In this document: piece after piece, positions 54,968-64,000 of the stretch
How positions within the stretch are numbered: the first letter of the stretch is position 1
Layout of the letters: every line of letters starts with the position of its first letter
Assembly: GCA_964017235.1 (NCBI GenBank)
Contig: OZ024936.1
Span: forward strand, 45,807,028 to 45,871,027
Direction of reading: 5' to 3'
Length of the DNA: 64,000 nt
From: Sabellastarte sp. h YS-2021
Taxonomy: Eukaryota; Annelida; Polychaeta; Sabellida; Sabellidae
Notes under the pieces: model-generated
Seen by the model: the letters and a program-made list of their open reading frames with translations, nothing else
The model's database searches: none
Told to the model about the DNA's origin: nothing
Program-made: the position numbers and the translations under genes

Positions 54968-55579
54968 CTATAGGTGGGCAGCTCCCTGGTCGTTTTTTGG
55001 ACCCGATTTTTTTGAAAAATGGCAGTCACGTTCTGAGTGATTCAAGTGCTTGCCTTGTGACAAGCAATAGGCACAAATGTGCCTGTGGAGTTTCCCCCCA
55101 ACCTCATGATCTTTGTTAAAACTGCAAGACCCTGTTTGAAAATTTTTACAGAACCATGGGCGTTTTTCTTGCTGCCTGAAACCCCAATTTTGTCTATTTT
55201 GATGTTTTTGGGCATGAGCCCTTCTAATTCGGTCTATCCTGGCGGTATCTGACCAGACAACTTGCCCCCTTTCCATTTCGCAGAGTACAACTGCGTGACT
55301 GGCCTTGGCACTGACCCATGCAAAGTCTGAGGTATCTTCCATTATATCCCCCAGATATCTCAACATAAATTCCCTGTTATCTAAATTTTTTTCATCAAGA
55401 ATGTTTTTAACGAAACCCTGGACAAATTGAGGCATGGTCAACTGGTCATAGGTCACTCTTTGCCTGGTTTGACCTCCCAAAATATGTTCGTGTGGCCAGG
55501 CCACCTTCTTTTGCACTGCAACCTCTACAGGACCCCCCCTTTTTGATTTCAATTTTTGGGATATGTCATTACCTTCCAA
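54968..55579 (-). CDS. Gag C-terminal part with zinc-binding region
   Basis: Contains TYDQLTMPQFVQGFVKNILD, CEMERGQVVWSDTARI and a Cys/His cluster (WFCKNFQTGSCSF…H…LHRHICAYCLSQGKH), probably an RNA-binding zinc finger. It is in the same frame as 56245-55640, separated by a single TGA and 20 open codons. The gag of the 37-kb relic aligns with this part. Confidence 0.75.
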   Translation of the reverse strand: MEGNDISQKLKSKRGGPVEVAVQKKVAWPHEHILGGQTRQRVTYDQLTMPQFVQGFVKNILDEKNLDNREFMLRYLGDIMEDTSDFAWVSAKASHAVVLCEMERGQVVWSDTARIDRIRRAHAQKHQNRQNWGFRQQEKRPWFCKNFQTGSCSFNKDHEVGGKLHRHICAYCLSQGKHLNHSERDCHFSKKSGPKNDQGAAHL

Positions 55580-55639
55580 TTGTTTCCTACTAAGCTTTGC
55601 AATACTTCTATCAATTTGCCTCTGGACCTGTTTTGAACT

Positions 55640-56245
55640 TCAAATATGGGATAACTGTGGGATTTTTACTTCATCGTCAGAAGACTCAAGACTTTCATTT
55701 GACTCACTTGAACTGGTATCAGATTGTTTAACAAACTTTTTTGACTTAGTACAACTACTTAACTTTTGTCCTTTTGTCTTGGTGCTGCCATGGACGCTGC
55801 CTTGCTTGTTCACTTGCCCTTCAACCGCCTCCAGTCGTGCTGACATACTTCTTAGTTCTGCCAGAATCTGTAGCTGCACCCCTTGTCCGGCTGCCTCCTC
55901 CACCAAGCCTCTTTCATCTGTGGTGTCACCATGGCCATAATGGCTCTTGACGGCAGAGTCCTTCTCTACTGTGACACCTGGCTTCTTTACACATTTCTTA
56001 ACTTTTTTATGACTTTTCACTTGGCTTGCTGGAGAGTCCCGTTCATCAAGGCTCACATCTACACTGACACTTGATTCAGCTTCTTCCTCTGGATTTTGGG
56101 CATTTTTACAGTTCTTACCCGTGGGTGGGTAGTGTTTTTCACCACAAGCCCAGCACTTATTTTTATTTTTTCCCATACTTGTGCTTTTTATGTCAAGTTT
56201 TATTACTGAAAATACACAGACCCTGCTTCCTGGTGATGTGCACAC
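55640..56245 (-). CDS. Gag N-terminal part, ended by an in-frame TGA
   Basis: Starts with a leader, then a C-x2-C-x3-H-x7-C-like knuckle (KCWACGEKHYPPTGKNC), a Lys-rich stretch, a coiled-coil segment (LQILAELRSMSARLEAVEGQ) and an acidic Ser-rich region (SSSESNESLESSDDE). TGA at 55642-55640 ends it, but the frame stays open afterwards into 55579-54968. The real start may be the internal Met (SMGKNKNK) closer to the knuckle. Confidence 0.75.
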   Translation of the reverse strand: MCTSPGSRVCVFSVIKLDIKSTSMGKNKNKCWACGEKHYPPTGKNCKNAQNPEEEAESSVSVDVSLDERDSPASQVKSHKKVKKCVKKPGVTVEKDSAVKSHYGHGDTTDERGLVEEAAGQGVQLQILAELRSMSARLEAVEGQVNKQGSVHGSTKTKGQKLSSCTKSKKFVKQSDTSSSESNESLESSDDEVKIPQLSHI

Positions 56246-56609
56246 GACAATCCTTAGGTTGAATTTGGCTATTCACTGCGAAGGAACTAGAAACATGGGG
56301 TAGACCGTCCCTTGAGGGTAGCCAAATAAAGCCTGAGGTTGTCTCGGTGACTTTCCAGGTAGCAGTTCACAGAAGGTGTTGACAGATGACTCCACTCAGT
56401 TTGATAGTGTTGACAGATTGTTCACAGTTCATAACACACATAATCTTAAAATGGCAATATATAATCTAAATGACCGTCCAAATGACATTCACACATAAAA
56501 ACCATAAAAGCGGGCAGTAGACTATGCCCATAATAAAACAGTTTGTAAAATCAAAGTTAATAAAACAAGCTTGTAAAGTCAGTTTTTTCCACAATATTTG
56601 CTATGTTTC

Positions 56610-56844
56610 AAATTTTTCAAATATGTCCTCCTAGTTTCATTGTTCCTGGCCAACTGAAGCTTCTTGTTTCCAAATTTCCCACCTTTAAATTGCCCAACCA
56701 ATCAGATTGCTTGATACATGCCCTTTGTTTTGCCAATGTGAACCCCAATTGGGGGCTACTATACCCCAGAACTACCTGGAATTCCCGCCTGTCCCAAGAA
56801 GGGGGGACTGACCTTCATGATGCCTTTTACACCATTCCTGACAG
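56610..56844 (-). repeat. Split direct repeat A1 (5' end of the element)
   Basis: Outer copy of A; the edge is ACAGT followed by flank TTACATTG. Includes TCAGATTGCTTGATACATGC and CCCCAATTGGGG, a 12-bp palindrome. Confidence 0.93.
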
Positions 56845-58054
56845 TTTACATTGCTTGACAATATAAGAAATATTGTAAATATTATGAAATATTTAATAAA
56901 ATACCTTCAAAATGGTTAAATATGCTGTCTCTTAGCTTTAAAATATTTCTCGTTCCCGTCTTCCTTCATAGGTATGTCTCATGTACAAAGGTCTATATTT
57001 TTTCCCCGGGCAAATACTAAACCAAGTGAAATACCTGTGTAAGCCCCTAGATTCCCCCCCCCCCCCCCCCCCCCCCCAGCTTTCATTTTATTCCCCGGTA
57101 GATTCGGGGAGGGCTCATTATTATTTTGTTTGCACACAACATAATACTCACAATTTTTATACACACTACTTTAATTGACTTATACACCTTCTTTAAGGCT
57201 GTGTGATACATTTTGTGTAGTATATTTGTGTAATACTCTCTGTAAACATTTGTCTATCTTATCCCACTATTCGTAGAGGTAAACTTTTTCCCAAGATCTG
57301 CATACAAGTATCCATTTTTGGATTTTGACAAATGATAGTGCTAAGGTTAAATTATGTGCTTATATACACTGCTAAGCAAACCCCTCACACTAGTAACAGT
57401 TTACTTTATTACTATTTAATGGCATTTATGCCACTGAGTCACATCACTGATCTTTTGTGAGAGCAATCTGCTATTCCACTAATTCCTTTGAATTCTTCAA
57501 TTAAGCTTGTGGATGAAGTGCCTAATTTTACACACCACGAGTGTAGTTATCCTTTTGATTGATTGGGATTAGTTGAAAGTGGGTACTAGTGTATATCAAA
57601 AGTTTATTCTTTTGATGTCATAAATTAGGATTAGTTGAAGCTGAGCCACAGTCTACACCAAAAGCCTAGTTATTGTTTCATTTCATAAATTGGGATTTGT
57701 TGAAACAGGGCCTCATTGTATATCAAAAGTCCTATTATTTATTTATTTTATTTATTTATTTATTCATGAAAATGGTGGTAGATACAAATAAACGGGAAAT
57801 TAATAATAAATCTGTCTATTTATTGAATAAAACTACCTAAAATATTTTCAAAACATGTGCATATTTAGAGACATAAGGAAAGGTTTTAGCTGAATAATCG
57901 ATTGTAAGAAAATGTAAGTGACCAACTCTGATTCTTTACTTTCACCGATGATTAATCAACCACATGTCTAATCGTCCACCCACTAGTTATCACAAGTACT
58001 CATAACAACCAGCCAAACCACGTTTGAGATAGTTTTAATCATTCCTCTTAATTA
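56845..58054. other. Flank with simple-sequence tracts
   Basis: Holds a 24-base C run (57054-57077), and a (TTTA)n run at 57733-57766. No gene seen. Confidence 0.5.
57054..57077. repeat. Poly-C tract of 24 bases
   Basis: Uninterrupted C run, followed by CAGCTTTC-like sequence. Length is likely variable between individuals or sequencing runs. Confidence 0.9.
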
Positions 58055-59355
58055 CGGGGTGTTTCATTGGAGCCGACCCTTACCGACTCAGCTAACTGAG
58101 TCGGGGATTGGGTACAAAAATCAAGAAAAAGTGCAGGAAAAATATGGGTCAGTTGGACCTCCCCGACAGGACATAGTACATAGCATCTTATCTGAATCTA
58201 GATCCCGAGCTGACCTGAGGTCAGTCTGTTTTTCTCAATGAACAGGTGTGAAACTAGTAGGTTGTCACAACAAGCTCTAGTGACAAAGTTTACCAATTCA
58301 CCACGACTAACTTGTGGTTGGTATTGCTAGTCCAGTTTTGATGATTTTTGGGGAAAAAGAAGGATCTAGTGTAGACCAATCAACAAATTGAAAACTTGGT
58401 CAATACTAAATATTTGGATCCCATCACGTGACAGTACAGCATTAACATTTTTGTGTTTTTAATTATGGTTTTCAGGTTTGCACTTTAATATTATATAAGA
58501 AATCAATCAATTTCAGATTCTGATTATGTCAAAAGCCACTTAAAATAGAAAATTTCTTTCACAGTATTGCATCCTATTCAAACATGCAGAGAGTAATATC
58601 TCGCATAACAATGAAAATCCTCTTGCTTTTTCCTGGTTTTTATGCTCAAACTTCGGACTTGGAAAGCCACATTCAAAATTTCATCACTGTGAGCAATTTC
58701 TCTGCACGTTAATATAAATAAAATCTTAGCTTAATCTGGGAAAGACCCAATATTTTGTATGTAAGAGTAAAACATGCTGTATTTCTGGCGACATGATGGG
58801 ATCCAAATATTTGATTGGCTGTCCTGAACCCAATATATTGATGTTTTGATTGGTCAACAAATCATCCCTTTTTCCCAGAAATTGCTGGGAATTTGATAAT
58901 TGTATGACCAGATAGAAACACTTTTTCAGGCTTCGTAATTATTTACAACATACTATGGACCTTCTCTACCCGTTAACTTCAAAATTATGATTACTTGCAC
59001 TGTTTTTTCACATTCTTAACATAATCTTGTCATATTTTTACCTCACATGATGCTGGAAATGGACTGCAAAAGAGCAAGACATAAGTGACAGAGACTAGCC
59101 AGTTTCAGGAAAAGACAGGAAAAAGACAGGAAAAGACTGAAAGTGATTAGGACAAGACAGGAAGAAATAAGACAAGTCAGTTTCTAGGTGGGCGGAACCA
59201 CTGTCCCGATCAAGAGTTGTGGAGGGTTGGTGACATATCAAACATTTGACGTTTTGCTGACACACCAAGTCAAGCCAGTGAGACACTCTGTAAACATTGC
59301 TCCAAACCTTCGAAAAATCCTTAGTTAGCAACAAGACAGCCATAGTGGAACGCCC
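58055..59355. mobile_element. 1.3-kb TIR element with TTA target duplication
   Basis: Ends CGGGGTGTTTCATTGG and, on the other strand, GGGCGTTCCACTATGG; TTA lies on both sides (58052-58054 and 59356-59358). A 3-bp TTA/TAA duplication with G-rich ends fits PIF/Harbinger-type non-autonomous elements; this is an inference. No transposase is encoded. A second, shorter copy is at 46340-46881. It contains a long inverted repeat in the middle. Confidence 0.65.
58331..58886. repeat. Long imperfect inverted repeat inside the TIR element
   Basis: Arms ~58331-58445 and ~58775-58886. Matching blocks (right arm read on the minus strand): GGGAAAAAG, GACCAATCAA, AAATATTTGGATCCCATCA, TACAGCAT. Loop ~330 bp. 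It could be a nested foldback element, since the 46-kb copy lacks this part. Confidence 0.65.
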
Positions 59356-59358
59356 TTA

Positions 59359-60267
59359 TTAGGAATTTTCGTGCAAGACTGCAGTATATAGTAAACAAAA
59401 AATTTGTCCACTCTTACCCACAGACAAACACCTTTCAGGGTTTATAACTCAAACCATGGAAAAATTCTGCATATACCATGGTTTGGTCTGGGGTTATTCC
59501 TATAATATACAGAGTACTGGATAACCGCTAATATTACAGATACAGCGTCTTTCAAAAACGTCAAACTGATTTCTTGTAAATAACATGGTAAAGATGTTGT
59601 AAGACGTCACAAAATAATATTCATAATGTTGCAACTATGTCGACTGCCAAGATATCAATCAAAGATTTTAAGATGCAAAACACAAGTTTTTACCAGAATA
59701 AAAGGTTTGGGGAATTTATTAATTATTAGTACATTGTTAAAACAACATTTCTAAAAATTAGACTACCTTTGTTAATATCATTATCTAGCATCCTAAACCC
59801 AAACCTGTTTAAGCCTATATAGTGTTGAAAAGTTCGAGCAATGATAGATGACGCAGAAGGGATGTTTTGGAGGTAAGTCCAGATGCAATCACTGGACCAA
59901 CCACCATGAACTAAAATGCTTTCAAATCTACATTATTACTCAGTGGTAAAAATCAAGCTCAGTAGCATTTAGTATTACATTGTTCCAACTATTAAATCAC
60001 CCACCACAATATGTCCTACAATCTGAGGTTAAAGTCGAATAAATCCATGTTATATTTTGCATGTTGTTGATACTACAGAACCCTAATGCAAGTTATTTCA
60101 GTGCAAACATCTGCTGCTTTAGATATTGTATTCTGTGTATTTGGCCTTTAGCTGCTCTTTTGTTCTCTATTGTAATCAGACAATATGTTTCTTTGAAACA
60201 AACTCATAGATTTCCTTTATTCACATTAGAATTTTTATATACGGAATTACTTTTAATTTGATAGGAC
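59359..60267. other. Upstream region of the second GT8 gene
   Basis: AT-rich. A possible splice acceptor (TTTTAATTTGATAG) ends three bases before the ATG at 60268, hinting at a 5' UTR intron. Nothing else recognised. Confidence 0.35.
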
Positions 60268-61419
60268 ATGGGTTTGTTCAAGAAGTTTCCTACAAAATGG
60301 CAGTTTTTTGGTTCTTTGTGTATCTGTGGTTTTTACATATTGTGGGTTTGCAGAAGTCAAGTGTCTTATCATCAGCCACAGCATTTTTATTTTGCAGACC
60401 TTAATTCTGAAAGGATCTTCAGGGATAAATCTGTCACAGTTCATATGGGTGCTGTGACATATGGGGAGGTTTATGTGAACAAGACTCTTCATATTATTCA
60501 GACAACTTTACTTTTGACGGAGGCAAACTTACAATGGTATGTGTTCACCACTGATGATTCTGCTGATATTATCTTAAACTCGACCAAGGAGTGGCCAGAT
60601 TATTTGAAGACTCGTCTTACAGTTATAAAACCTGCTTTGCATTGTTTGAAATGGATGAACCATGTGGGTTCATTTCATCTCGGTGGAATCCATATCAAGC
60701 AGTGTGTATTTAGTGGGATCGAAAATATGAATTTAACAAAATACACAGATAAAATGATATTTGTTGATCTTGATATATTTGTGGTAGATAATATTGTCCT
60801 CTTATGGAATCATTTTCACATATTTGATGATCAACATGTCATGGCAATGTCCCGCGCAGACCTCCGTTACATCAAGCTGAAGTATTCACATTACATGTAT
60901 GACAGAGTCTACGGGGCAAACTCTGGAGTGATACTTATCCACCTGGGCCATCTGTCAGGATTTAATTTTGAAGAAAAGTATATTCAGTATGCAAAAGAAC
61001 GCAAATATTATCAAAACGGGGAAACTGAAAATATCAAAATGAATGATGATCAGAACGTCTTGAATGTTCTATTTTATAAACACCCATATAAACTGTTAAC
61101 ACTTGGGTGTAAGTGGAACTATCGAGGTTCAATGGATGCAACCTGCTCTCCAGGTAACACGTTTCATTGCGATGAAGCTACATCCCAAGGTGTGTCCCTT
61201 ATTCATGCATACTCGGATACATTTTTCACACGCAGTCACTATGCTGCAGTATATAACTGTACCATTGCATTACATTTGCGTAGAGTGGAAGATACCATAA
61301 AGTGCATGAGAAAAGGCATAGAGTACTTTAAATTGAAACGGAACAGATCATGCCCTTTACATCTTATTAATCTGAAGCCTTTAGAAATTGCACTGAACAA
61401 ACGTTTTTCTGTTAATTAG
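60268..61419 (+). CDS. GT8-family glycosyltransferase, GXYLT-like (383 aa), paralogue
   Basis: Same architecture as 26043-27185: short basic N-terminus (KKFPTK), signal anchor at residues ~12-28, then the luminal GT8 domain. Key positions: VHMGAVTYGE (58-67), DLD at 167-169 (IFVDLDIFVVDN), MAMSRADLRY (192-201), YGANSGVIL (215-223), DDQNVLNVLF (260-269), GCKWNYRGS (280-288), VSLIHAYSD (309-317) and a C-terminal RRVEDTIKCMRKGIEYFKLK. The two proteins are alike over the whole domain but clearly diverged, mainly in the anchor/stem (30-55), so the duplication is not recent. N-glycosylation sequons (NKT 71, NST 104, NLT 155, NCT 330, NRS 359) fit a luminal protein. Substrate unknown; O-glucose xylosylation by analogy only. 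Confidence 0.88.
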   Translation: MGLFKKFPTKWQFFGSLCICGFYILWVCRSQVSYHQPQHFYFADLNSERIFRDKSVTVHMGAVTYGEVYVNKTLHIIQTTLLLTEANLQWYVFTTDDSADIILNSTKEWPDYLKTRLTVIKPALHCLKWMNHVGSFHLGGIHIKQCVFSGIENMNLTKYTDKMIFVDLDIFVVDNIVLLWNHFHIFDDQHVMAMSRADLRYIKLKYSHYMYDRVYGANSGVILIHLGHLSGFNFEEKYIQYAKERKYYQNGETENIKMNDDQNVLNVLFYKHPYKLLTLGCKWNYRGSMDATCSPGNTFHCDEATSQGVSLIHAYSDTFFTRSHYAAVYNCTIALHLRRVEDTIKCMRKGIEYFKLKRNRSCPLHLINLKPLEIALNKRFSVN

Positions 61420-62542
61420 TGTCATTAAAATCGTTATTTGGATTATTGCAGGATGAAGTTGCTATCTGGAATCTGCAATTCTGCAGGTGTTTCAACATAT
61501 ATATCTTCTGCCTGAAATATATTGAGGTTTAACAAAACTGGAATATAAATGTTATCAATTTTGCATCGTGTCATACCTTGTCGCTTTTATGGGGTGTAGT
61601 AAAACTTAATAGAACTTCTTTAAATAACTAGTCAGTACCTGACGCATTTAAACATGATCTTGACTTTGCAAGATGTTACTTACTTGGCCTGCTACCCGCC
61701 ATGAGAGGGTGAGCTGGTCATAACTTGGCTTTTTTTGTTAGGGATGCTCATATAACACCTTCATTTGACCATTTCAATGCAGGGTTCACATTGGATGTTT
61801 TGGTCTTGTAATATATAACTGATTTTCGTTTTAATGTATAAGGCTTACCTGGGGTAGCCTCCTATTGGATCTGCTCCTCAACATTTCGCCTATAAATTGG
61901 ACACTGCTGTTAATACACAAGGAATACTACATGATGTTGATAGACTTGGAATGATGCTTTCACTGTTAACTTCACCATCACACTTAGTTGCACATAGTAC
62001 TTAGTGTCTCGCCAGATGATTAGGATCCATATTATCTTGATGACCTCTGTTAGCTGATGCCCGTCCCATTTGAGCCATCTGCTGTTGTGCAACGGTAACA
62101 GATGGAGATCAACCTCCTTCCTGAGAGAGATCAAAAGTCACAGCTTCCCTGATTTGCATGTGAGGCGAGCCCAAAGATGTTGAATTCGATTAATTATTCT
62201 GCTCTAACTTGTCCATTATCTTGGAAAATCCACAGTTTGTAAGTAGGGTGGGATGTATCGTACTAGTGACCGTGGAGATTGTAGGTATGACCCACCAATA
62301 CTTTGGTTTAATGTCATATTCTTATTACTAGTCTTTTTCACAGAACTTTTACCCTTTGCTGAACTTGTCTTGGTCACAACAGTTTTCTTTCATCCCATCC
62401 TAAATATAAGCACAGTATTACTAGAAACTAGAATACCCCAATGTAAAATAGTAAAACCAAAATATTCAAAATTCAACTTGTCTTCTGTGTACATTTCACC
62501 ATAAATATAGAGGTTCCTAGTTTTTTTTTCCATTTGTTTAGG
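61420..62542. other. 3' flank of the second GT8 gene
   Basis: 61511-61630 has a diverged copy at 63321-63440 (AATATATTGAGGTTTAACAA, GTGTCATACCTTGT, TTTAAATAAC). No gene seen. Confidence 0.4.
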
Positions 62543-62850
62543 TTTATGACAGCAGTTAAACTAAACTAATATTTAAAGTCGAGTAAATTTAGGAAATGGA
62601 TGTACTGAGGTTAGAACTATTTTGGGGGTCCAATAATTATAACTTGCAAATAAAGACATAAAAAATTTGCAGTCTAGTTCTTGAACAGACGAAAACTTTT
62701 AGCCAGACTTTCAGGTTCAGTAATTACATATTTTTAGTTAAAAGTCAATTTATATATTTTACATAAAAACTGATGACTTTTTTGTCAATATAATTTAGAT
62801 GACCTTTTACATGTTAGTGTTCAAACGGACGTGATATTTTAGTTGGAATA
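62543..62850 (+). repeat. Local duplicated block, copy 1
   Basis: Matches 63483-63815 in order: TGACAGCAGTT, ACTAAACTAA, GGAAATGGATGTACTGAGGT, TCCAATAATTATA, GTTCTTGAACAG, AAAAGTCAATT, TTCAAACGGAC. Non-coding. Confidence 0.75.
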
Positions 62851-63320
62851 TTGAGGATCTGCTATGATAAATAATGGTCCTGGCAGACGAACAGGCATTC
62901 TATCAAGTAATTTTATCGACTACAGGACTCCCCTATAAATAGGATTTGTAGGCTGGTGAATGTTTTAATCAGCATGTAACAAATACTAAATGACTGATGT
63001 GTGTTTAATGGAATAAACCCAAAGCATGTTGCATATTATAAAATCTTTAATACAAGGTTAAATTAGCTTTGGTCTGCTATGTTTGAGGCCCATTGGGACT
63101 AAGATCAGCTTACTCTTGCCTATAGTTCTGTGTGGTCTTTTGTAGTCATGTGAACCCATCGTAGTCTTTTCAAACATTTTTTTTAAATCCACCACATGCT
63201 GGAAACACTATCCATATTGTAGTGAATGCATCCTACCTGACTTATGTATACATATAAAAGCTTATTGATACGAGTAAAATATAAAAGAATTCAAATGTCA
63301 TTAAAACGTATACATTTTTT
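62851..63320. other. No recognisable feature
   Basis: AT-rich spacer between duplicated blocks. Confidence 0.35.
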
Positions 63321-63482
63321 TCTTGAGAAATATTGACGTTAAACAAGATAGGTATATCAATGTTATCATTTTTGTTGTGTCATACCTTGTAGTTTTTGTG
63401 GTATAGAAACAAATAATTAAAACTTATTTAAATAACCAGGTGTGGATTGATTTTCCCTTTTAGATAAGGCACAATCTTATAT

Positions 63483-63815
63483 TTTTGACAGCAGTTGAAC
63501 TGAACTAACCTATAAAATCAAATAAATATAGGAAACTGAGATGTACTGAGATCAAACACATTTATAATTAAAGGGATCCAGTAATTATAGCTGGTGGATG
63601 AAAACAAAAGTTTGCCATCTCTGGTTCTTGAACAGTCTAAAGCTAGGCTGTCATTTTTTAGTAATTGCTTACCTTTAAAAGTCAATTAATCTTTTTTTTA
63701 CATTCACAGCAAAACATTTGAAATTAAAGAAGGCTATTGATTCTCAAAAGAATTTTGCTGACCTTAAGATTCGACTACTTGTTCAAACGGACCCACTATT
63801 TTTGGTTAGAATTTT
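63483..63815 (+). repeat. Local duplicated block, copy 2
   Basis: Partner of 62543-62850, offset ~940 bp. The segment just before it (63321-63440) matches 61511-61630, so one longer unit was duplicated and later changed by an insertion or deletion of about 0.9 kb. Confidence 0.75.
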
Positions 63816-64000
63816 TAAGTTGTGGCCCTATCCAATATTATTTCAAAATAAGGCCAATTCAAAGCCTGTTCATGGTTTTGTATGTTGGTAGTGCACATTT
63901 AAAAATGAACCGACCCATATAGTCATTCCACCGACCCTTTACTCCTCTGGTATATATCACCCCACTATTTTTATACAAATCCTGAGCGATGGACACTTAT

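Larger units (their letters stand above)
50277..56844 (-). mobile_element. Nearly intact DIRS-order retroelement with split direct repeats (PAT/Ngaro-type)
   Basis: Order on the coding (minus) strand: A1 (56844-56610), gag (56245-54968), RT-RNase H (54866-52574), tyrosine recombinase (52561-51563), B1 (51545-51074), A2 (51077-50843), ~100-bp spacer, B2 (50741-50277). This A1-ORF-B1-A2-B2 pattern is diagnostic of PAT/Ngaro-type elements, which integrate a circular intermediate by tyrosine recombinase and make no target duplication. The outer edges and the B1/A2 junction all share ACAGT. No DNA methyltransferase domain was seen, which favours Ngaro-like over PAT/DIRS1, but RT phylogeny would be needed. 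The repeat pairs are almost identical, so the insertion is recent. Confidence 0.88.

Noticed and set aside
52574-56245. DNA methyltransferase domain expected in DIRS1/PAT-type pol
   Set aside because: Looked for between RNase H and recombinase and upstream; only a stop and 4 codons separate those ORFs, so none is present.
59460-59500. AACCATGG…CCATGGTT pair near 59455-59485 as part of the 11.3-kb palindrome family
   Set aside because: A single short inverted repeat without the 31-bp context; chance is sufficient.

Overview
This window looks like an AT-rich stretch of an invertebrate animal genome. A mollusc or another lophotrochozoan is the most likely source, but this is an inference from the transposon mix, the tRNA-derived SINE, the split genes and the long non-coding stretches; no diagnostic host gene fixes the species. 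There are no bacterial operons. Most recognisable coding sequence is transposable-element (TE) protein, and only a small fraction looks like host gene.

Host-like content: (i) two intronless paralogues of a GT8-family, GXYLT-like Golgi glycosyltransferase on the + strand (26043-27185 and 60268-61419); (ii) scattered minus-strand exons with good splice sites, belonging to unidentified genes (4718-2917; 25215-23637; a first exon at 41150; a first exon at 43752 followed by a possible second exon at 42894). Two of these starts lie next to promoter-like motifs (a CRE-like and an NRF1-like site at 41.16-41.33 kb; an ETS/YY1-like start flanked by three TATCGATA sites at 43.55-43.86 kb).

TE layout. 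0-2.4 kb: 5'-truncated CR1/L2-type LINE. 2.4-3.7 kb: two related MITEs. 6.6-10 kb: decayed CACTA/EnSpm-type transposase gene with an N-terminal C2H2 exon and an intron. 11.29-11.68 kb: 31-bp minisatellite whose unit contains a 20-bp palindrome. 12.8-18.7 kb: Nimb/I-like LINE relic, invaded by a tRNA-SINE, which was in turn invaded by an L2-type LINE with an uninterrupted EN-RT reading frame; both target-site duplications can be read. 19.8-40.8 kb: more SINE copies, further CR1/L2 relics, and a decayed DIRS-order tyrosine-recombinase retroelement (33.9-37.7 kb). 45.3-48.8 kb: BEL/Pao integrase and gag relics interrupted by a TIR element and other repeats. 50.28-56.84 kb: a nearly complete DIRS-order element (gag, RT-RNase H, tyrosine recombinase) with PAT/Ngaro-style split direct repeats in the order A1-ORFs-B1-A2-B2; the repeats are almost identical, so it inserted recently. 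58.06-59.36 kb: a TIR element with TTA target duplication containing a long internal inverted repeat.

The most unusual structures are the palindromic 31-bp minisatellite, the three-level nested insertion at 12.8-18.7 kb, and the young split-direct-repeat element, which has a (G3A)3G3 tract abutting one repeat and one in-frame UGA in gag.
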